The notes under the pieces are model-generated. The model saw only the letters and a program-made list of their open reading frames with translations. It ran no database searches and had not been told where the DNA came from. The position numbers and the translations under genes were made by a program. Shown here one piece after another: positions 1 through 6,712 of a stretch of 10,860 nucleotides of DNA; position 1 is the first letter of the stretch, and each line of letters opens with the position of its first letter. Source of the DNA: an uncultured Actinomycetes bacterium (GTDB lineage Bacteria > Actinomycetota > Actinomycetes > Mycobacteriales > Nakamurellaceae); assembly GCA_937926105.1 (NCBI GenBank), contig CALANS010000193.1, positions 1-10,860 on the forward strand, read 5' to 3'.

Positions 1-8
1 GGGAGTCG

Positions 9-55
9 GGTATGACGCCATTCGGCGGCGCCGCCGCCGCGGGCCGCGTCATACC
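9..55 (-). terminator. Hairpin downstream of the GMC gene, possible terminator
   Basis: Positions 9-18 and 46-55 are perfect 10-base reverse complements (GGTATGACGC and GCGTCATACC). The 27-base loop holds a further 12-base GC palindrome at 24-35. The structure begins about 20 bases after the GMC stop codon at 74-76, where a terminator of this minus-strand operon would be expected. No U-tract follows the stem on the minus strand, so a classical intrinsic terminator is not proved; actinobacterial terminators often lack one. It could instead be an operator for a gene beyond the window. Confidence 0.45.
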
Positions 56-73
56 GGGTCGCCCGGCAGCGTC

Positions 74-1660
74 TCAGCCCTGTTTGACGAGGTCGGTGCC
101 CTTTTCCGCGATCATCATGGTCGGCGCCATCGTGTTCCCGCTGGTCAGACGGGGCATGACGGAGGAGTCGATGACGCGGAGGGCCTGGATGCCGCGCACC
201 TTGAGCGCGGGATCGACCACGGACCCGTCGTCGGCGCCCATGCGGCAGGTGGACACAGGATGGTAATCGCAGGATGCGTACTGCCGGATGTAGGCCATGA
301 GCTCGTCGTCCGTCCGGGCTGCAGTGCCGGGCAGGCGTTCATGATCGATGTAGGAGGCGATCGGGTCCAGAGCCAGCACCTCGCGGATAGTGCGGATCTG
401 GTGGACGGCCACCTCGCGGTCCTTCGCTGCGGTCAGGTACTGCGGGTCGATCAGCGGCTCGTCGCCCGGGTCCGCCGACTTCAGTCGCACCGAGCCCTCC
501 GACTCCGGGCGCAGGAATGTCGAATAGATGGTGAAGCCGTGACCGCCGATGCGAGTCTGACCGCCGCGCACCACGGTGGCCGGTGCGATGTGGATCTGCA
601 TGTCGGGGCGGTCCGCGCCGGGCGAGGTGAAGAAGCCGCCGCCCTCCACGATCACCGACGCCGCCGGCCCCGTGCGGGTGAGGATCCAATTCATGCCGGG
701 TGCGAGCAGCGCCGGGAACCGGTCCAAGCCGTCGTATTCGATCCGATCCTTGAGCGCGAGGTGCACATTGCTGTTGAGATGATCCTTCAGATGCTTGCCG
801 ACGTTCGGCGAGTCGTGCACCACGGGGATGCCCAGCGCCGTGAGCGCGTCCGCGGCGCCGATCCCGGACAGCATCAGCAGGCGCGGGCTGTTGATGGCGC
901 CGGACGCCAGGATGATCTCCCGGTCGGCGTGGACGACGCTACGCCGGCCGCGCTGCACCACCTCCACTCCGACCGCGGCCCCATGCCGTACCACGATCTT
1001 CACCGCGCGCACCCCAGTACGAACCGACACGTTCGGCCGTTTCAGCGCCGGGTGCAGAAATGCGGCGCCCTGTGACTTGCGCATGCCGCCGCGGGCCACC
1101 ACCTGGTACAAGCCGGCGCCGTACATCGACGCGCCGTTGAAGTCCGTGTTGTACGGCAGGCCCCACTCGTGGATCGATCGGACGAAGGACTTGGACAGAA
1201 TGTGCGGGTTGGTCTGATCCGACACCGGCTGCGGGCCGTTCGCGCCGTGGTACTCGTCCACCAGGCGGTCGTTGTCCTCGGACTTGCGGAAGTAGGGCAG
1301 TACTTCGTCGTACGACCAGCCTGTGCAACCAGCTGCGGCCCACCCGTCGTAGTCCTCGCGCTGGCCGCGGATGTATATCATCGCGTTGATCGACGACGAC
1401 CCGCCGAACGTCTTGCCCTGCGGATACCAGATCTCCCGATTGTCCAGTCCCGGTTGCGGAACGGTGTGAAACCGCCAGTTGACGGACTTCCCGAAGAGGA
1501 AACCGCAGCCGCCGGGCACGTGGATCATCGGATTGAGATCGCGAGAGCCGGCCTCGATCACCAGCACGCGTAGGTGTGGAGCCTCCGACAGGCGATTGGC
1601 CAGCACGCTGCCGGCAGTGCCCGCACCGATGATGACGTAGTCCTAGTTCGTTGTGGTCAT
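74..1660 (-). pseudogene. GMC-family FAD oxidoreductase (choline/alcohol dehydrogenase-like), nonsense codon at position 6
   Basis: GMC flavoenzymes use FAD to oxidise alcohols to aldehydes. From ATG 1660 the frame encodes about 528 residues, the normal family length. Visible features are the dinucleotide-binding GAGTAG (residues 12-17), signature 1 GGSSSIN (86-92), signature 2 ending SPRLLMLSGIG (about 258-268), and the C-terminal catalytic pair: His467 in HPVSTCRMG and Asn509 in SGNTMAPT. Codon 6 is TAG, immediately before DYVIIGAG, where homologues typically have Tyr or Phe. A single change from TAC or TAT would create it. The first usable downstream start, GTG at 1606, lies beyond the FAD motif, so a product of 510 residues would lack the start of the Rossmann fold. 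ATG 1660 lies 16 bases after the GH88 stop, with a GAAGGG-like site upstream. I infer an operon-terminal gene inactivated by a point mutation, or a sequencing error. The substrate is unknown. Confidence 0.85.
1643..1645 (-). other. In-frame amber codon in the GMC gene
   Basis: The minus strand reads ATG ACC ACA ACG AAC TAG GAC TAC from 1660. The TAG (plus-strand cta at 1643-1645) is in frame with the full 528-residue GMC product. It separates the start codon and its ribosome-binding region from the FAD-binding motif at codons 12-17. No ATG, GTG or TTG lies between the TAG and that motif. Confidence 0.9.
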
Positions 1661-1676
1661 CGTGCCGACAGCCCTT

Positions 1677-2849
1677 CTATCTCGCACCGTTGGTCGGTGT
1701 AGGGGAGGTCGCGTTGGCGCCGCTCTGCTCGCTGAGTTCGAGGGCTTCCATCAGGTAGTGGTCGCCCCACATCACCGATTCGTCGACTCCGAGGTTCTTG
1801 GCACGGTGGTAGATGGCATGTTTGATGATGCCCTCCCACCCAGGGGTGTCCGCGGCGAGGAACTGCGTTGTACGCAGCGTTCGCAAGATGACGTTGGCGT
1901 AGTCACGGTAGCGTTCGCCACCCGTCCCCGCGCGCTGTGAATCCAGCGCGTTTGCCAGTCGAAGCATCCCGGCGGCCGCGATGGCGCTGGCGGACGATTC
2001 GAATGGCGGCACCGGATCGGCGTCCGTCCAATCATTCGGCGGCACGCCGACCGCGGCCGTCTCCGAGATGTAGAAATCCGCGCAGCTCTGCGCCGTGGCC
2101 AGCATCTCCGTCTGCCCGGTGTGCTCGAAAACGGACGAGAAGCCGTAGATCGCCCAGGCTTGGCCGCGGGCCCAGGACGAGTCCGAGCGGCTGCCCTGGT
2201 GGGTGGCCGCGTGTAGGAACTCACCGGTGGTGGTGTCGAACCAGCCTTCGTGAAGCGTGCTGCCGTCGCCTCGAACCAGGTACCGACGGGTGGTCTCGCT
2301 GTGCCGAAGGGCGATGTCCGTCAAGCTCGGGTCGTCGGCGTATTCGGCCGCGCGCAGGATGATGCCGACATTCATCATCACGTCGATGAATGTCGAACCC
2401 GCATCGACCCAGGTACGGAGGTAGCCGCCAGGCTCCTGCATGCGGCCCGCCATGGTTCGTCCGCCGGTGATCAGCACTTCGCGGGCGTGCTCGTCGTGCT
2501 CGTAGTCGTACCACCGACCGAAGCTCGGTTCCAGCAGGAAGCCGATGTCGTGCGTACCGGTATCGTTCTTGCGCGGTTCCAGGGCCAGGGTGTACTTCCT
2601 TGCTTGCTCCGCCCACCAGGCGTCGCCCGTGCGGCGTGCCAGGATCCACAGCATGCCGGCGAGAAATCCGCCGTTCCAGTTCGGGGCCCACTGGTCGTTG
2701 TCCAACACCCAGCGGCCATGCGACGTGTACGTAGGGGTGCGCCCGGGGTGCGAAGTCACCAGTTCTCGCAATTGGGATGCCGCGAACTCGAACGTGTCGG
2801 CGACGGTCAGCTCGCGCCCGGTGACGGGATCGCCGTGCGTCGTCGTCAT
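1677..2849 (-). CDS. GH88-family unsaturated glucuronyl hydrolase
   Basis: The 390-residue protein matches glycoside hydrolase family 88, an (alpha/alpha)6-barrel family. These enzymes release 4,5-unsaturated uronic acid from oligosaccharides made by polysaccharide lyases, by hydrating the vinyl ether double bond. Both aspartates of the family are visible: Asp101 in THDIGFLL and Asp156 in STFIDVMMN, matching Asp88 and Asp149 of the Bacillus sp. GL1 enzyme. WARGQAW (226-232) and DESVMWGDHYLMEAL (356-370) are also typical. There is no signal peptide, so it acts in the cytosol on imported material. ATG 2849 overlaps the upstream hydratase stop as ATGA, with GGAAGG about 10 bases before it. No polysaccharide lyase is in the window. 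Its presence in an acyl-CoA operon is unusual, and the true substrate may be another unsaturated uronide or vinyl ether. Confidence 0.88.
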   Translation of the reverse strand: MTTTHGDPVTGRELTVADTFEFAASQLRELVTSHPGRTPTYTSHGRWVLDNDQWAPNWNGGFLAGMLWILARRTGDAWWAEQARKYTLALEPRKNDTGTHDIGFLLEPSFGRWYDYEHDEHAREVLITGGRTMAGRMQEPGGYLRTWVDAGSTFIDVMMNVGIILRAAEYADDPSLTDIALRHSETTRRYLVRGDGSTLHEGWFDTTTGEFLHAATHQGSRSDSSWARGQAWAIYGFSSVFEHTGQTEMLATAQSCADFYISETAAVGVPPNDWTDADPVPPFESSASAIAAAGMLRLANALDSQRAGTGGERYRDYANVILRTLRTTQFLAADTPGWEGIIKHAIYHRAKNLGVDESVMWGDHYLMEALELSEQSGANATSPTPTNGAR

Positions 2850-3643
2850 GCGCGGACCGCCTTCCGGTCCAGGAACGCCCGCACGGCCTCGTGCTGCTCC
2901 GGCGTCTGGCACAGGTCGGCGACTGCGTTCGCCTCGACCTCGAGGCCGTACTCGATGCCGCCGCGCAGCCCGGCACGAATTGCCGCCTTGGCCGCCTTGA
3001 TGGCGTGATGGTTGTGCGCGGCGACGGCGTGCGACAGCTTGACGGCGTAGTCGAGGCAGGCGTTTTCGACGGCGTTCACCAGGCCGATGGCCAGGGCTCG
3101 TTGCGCGTCGATGGGCGACCCGGTCAGGATCATCTCGCTGGCGACTCCGCGTCCCACTATCCGCGGCAGCCGCTGGGTGCCGCCCCACCCGGGGATGTTG
3201 GCGAGAGTGATTTCGGGCTGGCCCAGCCGTGCGTGCGGCGCGGCGATACGCATGTCGCAGGCCATGGCGAGCTCTAGGCCGCCGCCGAAGGCGGCCCCGT
3301 TGATCGCCGCGATCACGGCGACCGGCAGGTTCGCGATGCGATCGAAGACGCGCTGTCCGCGGAGCATCTGCTCGCGCGCGCCGGAGGCGGTCAGGCCCAC
3401 CAGGTTCGCGATGTCTGCGCCCGCCGAGAAGGCCTTCTCGCCGGCTCCCGTGACGACCAGTGCGCGGGTGCTGCCGTCCGCCGCTGCCTGTTCGATGGAC
3501 TCGGCCATCGCGTCCAGCGCGTCGATGACGCCATTCGATAGAGCATTCGCCTTGGCGGGCCGGTTGATCGTCGCGATCGTCACGGCCCCGTCGATGCGGG
3601 TGGTGACGACGTCTTCGTCGCCGGTGTGGTGTGCTTCGCTCAT
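2846..3643 (-). CDS. Enoyl-CoA hydratase/isomerase (crotonase), two-glutamate type
   Basis: This 265-residue crotonase would hydrate a trans-2-enoyl-CoA to a 3-hydroxyacyl-CoA in the cytosol. The oxyanion-hole segment AFSAGADI (71-78) and the GAAFGGGLELAMACD block (116-130) are present. Glu124 and Glu144 (in GQPEITLANIPGWGGTQRLP) match the two catalytic glutamates of rat mitochondrial hydratase, Glu144 and Glu164. True hydratase activity is therefore likelier than isomerase only. The start ATG 3643 is supported by AAGGA overlapping the TAA stop of the CoA-transferase, with only 9 bases between the genes. The 3' end overlaps the GH88 start by 4 bases (ATGA). The neighbours suggest it acts on the acyl-CoA made by the adjacent CoA-transferase. 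Chain length and substrate cannot be read from the sequence. Confidence 0.92.
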   Translation of the reverse strand: MSEAHHTGDEDVVTTRIDGAVTIATINRPAKANALSNGVIDALDAMAESIEQAAADGSTRALVVTGAGEKAFSAGADIANLVGLTASGAREQMLRGQRVFDRIANLPVAVIAAINGAAFGGGLELAMACDMRIAAPHARLGQPEITLANIPGWGGTQRLPRIVGRGVASEMILTGSPIDAQRALAIGLVNAVENACLDYAVKLSHAVAAHNHHAIKAAKAAIRAGLRGGIEYGLEVEANAVADLCQTPEQHEAVRAFLDRKAVRA

Positions 3644-3652
3644 TGCTGTTCC

Positions 3653-5236
3653 TTAACTGGGCCGTGTCGGCAGTTTCAGCTGCATGGCCGCGTCCCGGAA
3701 GCACCGGGCGTCCATGGTCGCCACGGTGTCGGCGATCTTCGGCCGGAAATCCATGTGCGCCAACACGTCTTTCTCCAGATCGAGGCCGGGCGCGATCTCG
3801 GTCAGCTGCAGCCCGTCCGCGGTGAGCTGGAACACGGCCCGCTCGGTGACGTAGGTCGCGGGTTTGCCGTCGGCCACGGCCTGTGCGGCGGAGAAGCTGA
3901 TCTGCTCCACCTCGGCCACCAGCTTGTGCGCCCCGCCGGCCGGCACGGTCAGCGGCCGGGCCGCGTCCCCGGTCGCGGCCGCCCCGACCGTGTAGCCGCG
4001 GCCGGCGACCAGCGTGCCGACGAACACGACCCGCTTGGCGCCCTGCGAGATGTTGATGAAGCCGCCCACGCCGGGGATCCGGCCGCCGAACTGGCCCACG
4101 TTCACATTGCCGGCCGCGTCCAACTGCGCGAACGACAACACCGCGATGTCCAGCCCGCCGCCGTCGTAGAAGTCGAACTGCGCGCCCGCATCCAGCGAGG
4201 CGTCTGGGTTGACGCACATGCCGAAATCGCTGCCACCGGCCGGGGTGCCACCGATGTGGCCCTGCTCCACGGTGAACGTCACCGCATCCGACAGCCGCTC
4301 CTCGGCGAGCACCGCCGCCACCCCGTCCGGCATGCCGAAGCCCAGGTTGATGATGTCGCCGCCGCGCAACTCCAACGCGGCGCGGCGGGCGATCACCTTC
4401 CGCTCGGTCAGCGGCATTGTCGCCACGCGGCCGTCCGCCGCCCGGCCGCGACCGGTCAGGTAGATGCTGTTCTGCGTCGCCACCGACAGCCGCTGCTCCG
4501 GATCGGCGACCACCGCGTCCACCAGGATGCCCGGAATGCGCACCCGGCGCGGATCCAGCCCGTGCGCGTCGACCACGTCCCGCACCTGCGCGATCACCAT
4601 GCCGCCGCTGTTCTGCGCGGCCTGGGCCGCGGCCAGCGTCTCGGCGAACAGGCCCTCCTCGTCCATGGACACGTTGCCGCGGGTGTCGGCGTAGGTGCCA
4701 CGCACGATAGCGACGTTGATCGGGAACGCCGGCGTGAAGATGTACGTCTTGCCGTCGATCTCGATCAGGCGGTTCACATCCGCCACGGCCGACTTGTTGA
4801 GCCGCCCGCCGCCGTGCCGGGGATCGACGGCCGTACCCAGGCCGACCGCGGAGATCACCCCCGGCCGGTGCGCGGCGATCTCCCGCAGCAGATGCGACAG
4901 CGTGCCCTGCGGCAGGCAGTAGGCGGCGAACGCCTCCTCGCCGGCCATCTTCTGCATGCCCTGCGTCCAGCCCCAATGGCCGCCGATCACCCGGGCCACC
5001 ATGCCCGGATGCGCGAAGCGATCGATACCGCCGCCCGCACCATCGCCCATGCCGGAGATGTGCACCACCGTCACACCCGCCGGGTGCCCCGTCGTGAGGA
5101 ACTGTTGCTCCAACGCCGCCAAGACAGCCCCGGGCTCGTTGACGCCGCCCCCGGAGCCGTCGACCAGAACCGTTGCACCGTCGGCAATCCGGGCCACAGC
5201 GGCGGCGGCGTCCATGATCTTGTCGTGTGCGCTCAC
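3653..5236 (-). CDS. Family I CoA-transferase, fused alpha-beta (propionate/acetate CoA-transferase-like)
   Basis: The 527-residue protein carries both CoA-transferase halves in one chain, as in the propionate CoA-transferase and YdiF group. The N-terminal domain (about 1-270) has the glycine-rich VDGSGGGVNEPG segment near residue 25. The C-terminal domain starts about 280 and holds INLGFGMPDGVA (296-307) and VEQGHIGG (323-330). Glu324 aligns with the glutamate that forms the glutamyl-CoA thioester. Such enzymes move CoA from acetyl-CoA or another donor to a carboxylic acid, so this gene would activate the pathway's acid. The start is GTG 5236, overlapping the upstream stop as GTGA. It has no clear Shine-Dalgarno site of its own, which fits translational coupling to the degenerate aldehyde dehydrogenase ORF. 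This region is among the most GC-rich in the window (about 72% in a sampled line). Confidence 0.9.
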   Translation of the reverse strand: MSAHDKIMDAAAAVARIADGATVLVDGSGGGVNEPGAVLAALEQQFLTTGHPAGVTVVHISGMGDGAGGGIDRFAHPGMVARVIGGHWGWTQGMQKMAGEEAFAAYCLPQGTLSHLLREIAAHRPGVISAVGLGTAVDPRHGGGRLNKSAVADVNRLIEIDGKTYIFTPAFPINVAIVRGTYADTRGNVSMDEEGLFAETLAAAQAAQNSGGMVIAQVRDVVDAHGLDPRRVRIPGILVDAVVADPEQRLSVATQNSIYLTGRGRAADGRVATMPLTERKVIARRAALELRGGDIINLGFGMPDGVAAVLAEERLSDAVTFTVEQGHIGGTPAGGSDFGMCVNPDASLDAGAQFDFYDGGGLDIAVLSFAQLDAAGNVNVGQFGGRIPGVGGFINISQGAKRVVFVGTLVAGRGYTVGAAATGDAARPLTVPAGGAHKLVAEVEQISFSAAQAVADGKPATYVTERAVFQLTADGLQLTEIAPGLDLEKDVLAHMDFRPKIADTVATMDARCFRDAAMQLKLPTRPS

Positions 5237-5532
5237 TGACGTGCCGCCCGCGGCGCCGTGATCGCGAACGTCCCGGCCCGACGGCCCGTACGGATGTTCA
5301 CCGACTTGAGGGTGGTGTACTCGTCGAACCCGGCCTGACCCATCTCCCGGCCGTAGCCGGAGGCCTTGTAGCCGCCCACAATGCCGTCGTCCGCGGCGTT
5401 GACCCTGGCGACTTTGACGCCGTTGCCGGGTGCGAAGCGGTCGATGCTGCGTGGCGCGGTGTGCGTCCGACCTGCGATCAGCGACGTGTACTGGCGAGCC
5501 GATGCCGGTGCGGCAGCGGTGGTGCTTGTCAT
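5233..5532 (-). CDS. Aldehyde dehydrogenase remnant with in-frame core deletion (mini-ALDH)
   Basis: This 99-residue ORF joins two distant parts of an NAD(P)-dependent aldehyde dehydrogenase. Residues about 14-44 (YTSLIAGR through DRFAPGNGVKVAR) look like the family N-terminus, normally 'LIxGxW ... PaxGxxvar'. Residues about 45-83 (VGGYKASGYGREMG, DEYTTLKSV) match the extreme C-terminus, which packs near the end of a roughly 480-residue chain. About 380-400 residues are missing, including the Rossmann fold, the catalytic cysteine and the general-base glutamate, so dehydrogenase activity is not possible. Translation signals are intact: AGGAG lies 7 bases before ATG 5532, and the TGA overlaps the CoA-transferase GTG as GTGA. 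It may survive only to couple translation into the CoA-transferase. I infer an in-frame deletion; an assembly collapse is the alternative. Confidence 0.75.
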   Translation of the reverse strand: MTSTTAAAPASARQYTSLIAGRTHTAPRSIDRFAPGNGVKVARVNAADDGIVGGYKASGYGREMGQAGFDEYTTLKSVNIRTGRRAGTFAITAPRAARQ

Positions 5533-5574
5533 GTTTGTACTCCTGGCTTGGTACTCCGGTTGATCGCGCGCGGC

Positions 5575-5688
5575 TTAGGCGGGCCCGTGGCTGGCCCTCG
5601 TCTTCCGGGTGACCGCATCGACGATGACGGCGGCCGCGATGGCGCCCCTGAAGATCCGCCGGTCTCCGACGCGGGCTGCCGCGTTCAC
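5575..5688 (-). CDS. 37-residue ORF resembling a sugar ABC permease C-terminus, possible gene remnant
   Basis: The ORF starts at GTG 5688, overlapping the phosphotriesterase-family stop as GTGA, and ends at TAA 5575. Its middle, RRIFRGAIAAAVIVDAVTRK, follows the pattern that ends RbsC/XylH-type sugar ABC permeases: hydrophobic, then Gly, 'hydrophobic-AV-x-x-D', then an Arg/Lys-rich tail. That match is from memory of the family, not a search. Read as a remnant, a permease gene once stood here and lost nearly all of its length, as the neighbouring aldehyde dehydrogenase did. It could otherwise be a small membrane protein, or chance coding in a 152-base spacer. No other gene fits this gap. Confidence 0.35.
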   Translation of the reverse strand: MNAAARVGDRRIFRGAIAAAVIVDAVTRKTRASHGPA

Positions 5689-6671
5689 GCCGGGACCAGA
5701 GCGCGCCTGGGGTTGTCCGTCATGATGTGGTCCACCTCCTCCTTCGAGACGCCGGCCTCCTGCAGCGCCGGTCGAAATACGTAGTGAATGCCGCAATATC
5801 CGTTGCCGCCCTCGACTCGCAGGTGATTCCGCTTACACGTGTCGTGGGACAGCAGGATCTGGTCGATGAATCCAGCCCGGATCAAATTCACTACAAAGCC
5901 GACTCGTTTCTCCAGGTCATAGCTTGTCTTGAAGAACAAGTTGTCGAATTGCACGTATGTACCGCGTCGCGCGAGGGCGAGGTGATAATCCAGCAGGTTG
6001 GTGTTGTCGCAGTGCCCGACTATGACTCGACGCGGGTCGACGCCGCATTCCTCCAACAGATCGAGCTGATCTATGCCCACGGGCCACCGATTCGCGTGGG
6101 TGGACAAGGCCAGCCCCGACGCCTGCTGCGCTTTGGCGGCCGCGCGGAATGACCGCTCCTCCGCGCTAGAGATATACCAGTTGTTCGAACCGATCTCGCC
6201 GATTATTCCGGCGCGGGCCTCGGTGCCCGCAATGCCGTCCTCGATCTCGCGCACCATGAGCTCGGCGATCTCCGCTACCGAATGTTGATCGAACCACTCC
6301 TTGTCCAAGAAAGGGTCGCGGTAGTGCCCGGTGCCGGCCACGATGTTGACGCCAGTCTCGCGCGAGAGCGCCATCACCGAGAGGATATGGTTCGCGCTGC
6401 GGCTGCCATCGGCGAGGTCGGCGCGGTGCCCCTTCGTGAATCGGCCGCCAGGATCGGGCGCCGCGCCGTAGGTGAGCTCGGTCGGGGTGAGATCCCAGAT
6501 CGTGGAACCGCCGATGTCCTTGAACGCCCGGACCTCTGAGACCATCAGCTCATAGTCGTTTAGGAGGCCACCGATACGTTGCTCGCGCATCATATTGGCG
6601 AAAATGTGCTCGTGAGGGAGTGTCACGCCCATCTGCGATGGGTCGATGGCGCCCAAGACCGTGTTGACCAT
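5685..6671 (-). CDS. Phosphotriesterase-family metallohydrolase, probable lactonase or esterase
   Basis: This 328-residue TIM-barrel enzyme of the amidohydrolase superfamily begins with the family opening GVTLPHEH. The binuclear metal ligands can be followed: His20 and His22 (HEH), bridging Glu159 (IIGEIGSN), His192 (STHANR), His220 (GHCDN) and Asp277 (LLSHDTC). True organophosphate hydrolases use a carboxylated lysine as bridging ligand. A glutamate here is seen in the E. coli Php and lactonase/carboxylesterase-like relatives, so a natural lactone or ester substrate is likelier than a phosphotriester. There is no signal peptide. ATG 6671 is preceded by GAAAGG six bases away. It follows the single-glutamate crotonase by 41 bases, and its stop overlaps a small ORF. 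Sampled GC (about 57-58%) is well below that of the genes at lower coordinates. Confidence 0.88.
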   Translation of the reverse strand: MVNTVLGAIDPSQMGVTLPHEHIFANMMREQRIGGLLNDYELMVSEVRAFKDIGGSTIWDLTPTELTYGAAPDPGGRFTKGHRADLADGSRSANHILSVMALSRETGVNIVAGTGHYRDPFLDKEWFDQHSVAEIAELMVREIEDGIAGTEARAGIIGEIGSNNWYISSAEERSFRAAAKAQQASGLALSTHANRWPVGIDQLDLLEECGVDPRRVIVGHCDNTNLLDYHLALARRGTYVQFDNLFFKTSYDLEKRVGFVVNLIRAGFIDQILLSHDTCKRNHLRVEGGNGYCGIHYVFRPALQEAGVSKEEVDHIMTDNPRRALVPA

Positions 6672-6712
6672 GCTGTGCCTTTCGCTGCCGCACCGAAACG
6701 TTTTGCGAGTTC

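Noticed and set aside
260..1075. Plus-strand open frame of 271 codons opposite the GMC gene
   Set aside because: It shows shadow-frame composition and no motif, while the opposite strand has clear GMC motifs throughout.
1643..1645. Amber codon as pyrrolysine or programmed readthrough
   Set aside because: Pyrrolysine machinery is not expected in such an organism, no readthrough context is evident, and a Tyr codon one base away explains the site more simply.
1677..4976. A single open frame of about 1,100 codons on the minus strand
   Set aside because: Only its last 390 codons (from ATG 2849) encode a recognisable protein. The upstream part is Arg/Gly-rich shadow frame across the hydratase and CoA-transferase genes.
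3626..5239. Plus-strand open frame of 537 codons opposite the CoA-transferase
   Set aside because: It is rich in His, Arg and Gln with no family signature, as expected for an antisense frame of a GC-rich gene. The minus-strand CoA-transferase explains the region fully.
6694..6706. CGAAACGTTTTGC near-palindrome in the spacer before the metallohydrolase, similar to a LacI-type operator
   Set aside because: It is short and imperfect, lies inside a co-directional operon, and no regulator gene is in the window. Chance is likelier.
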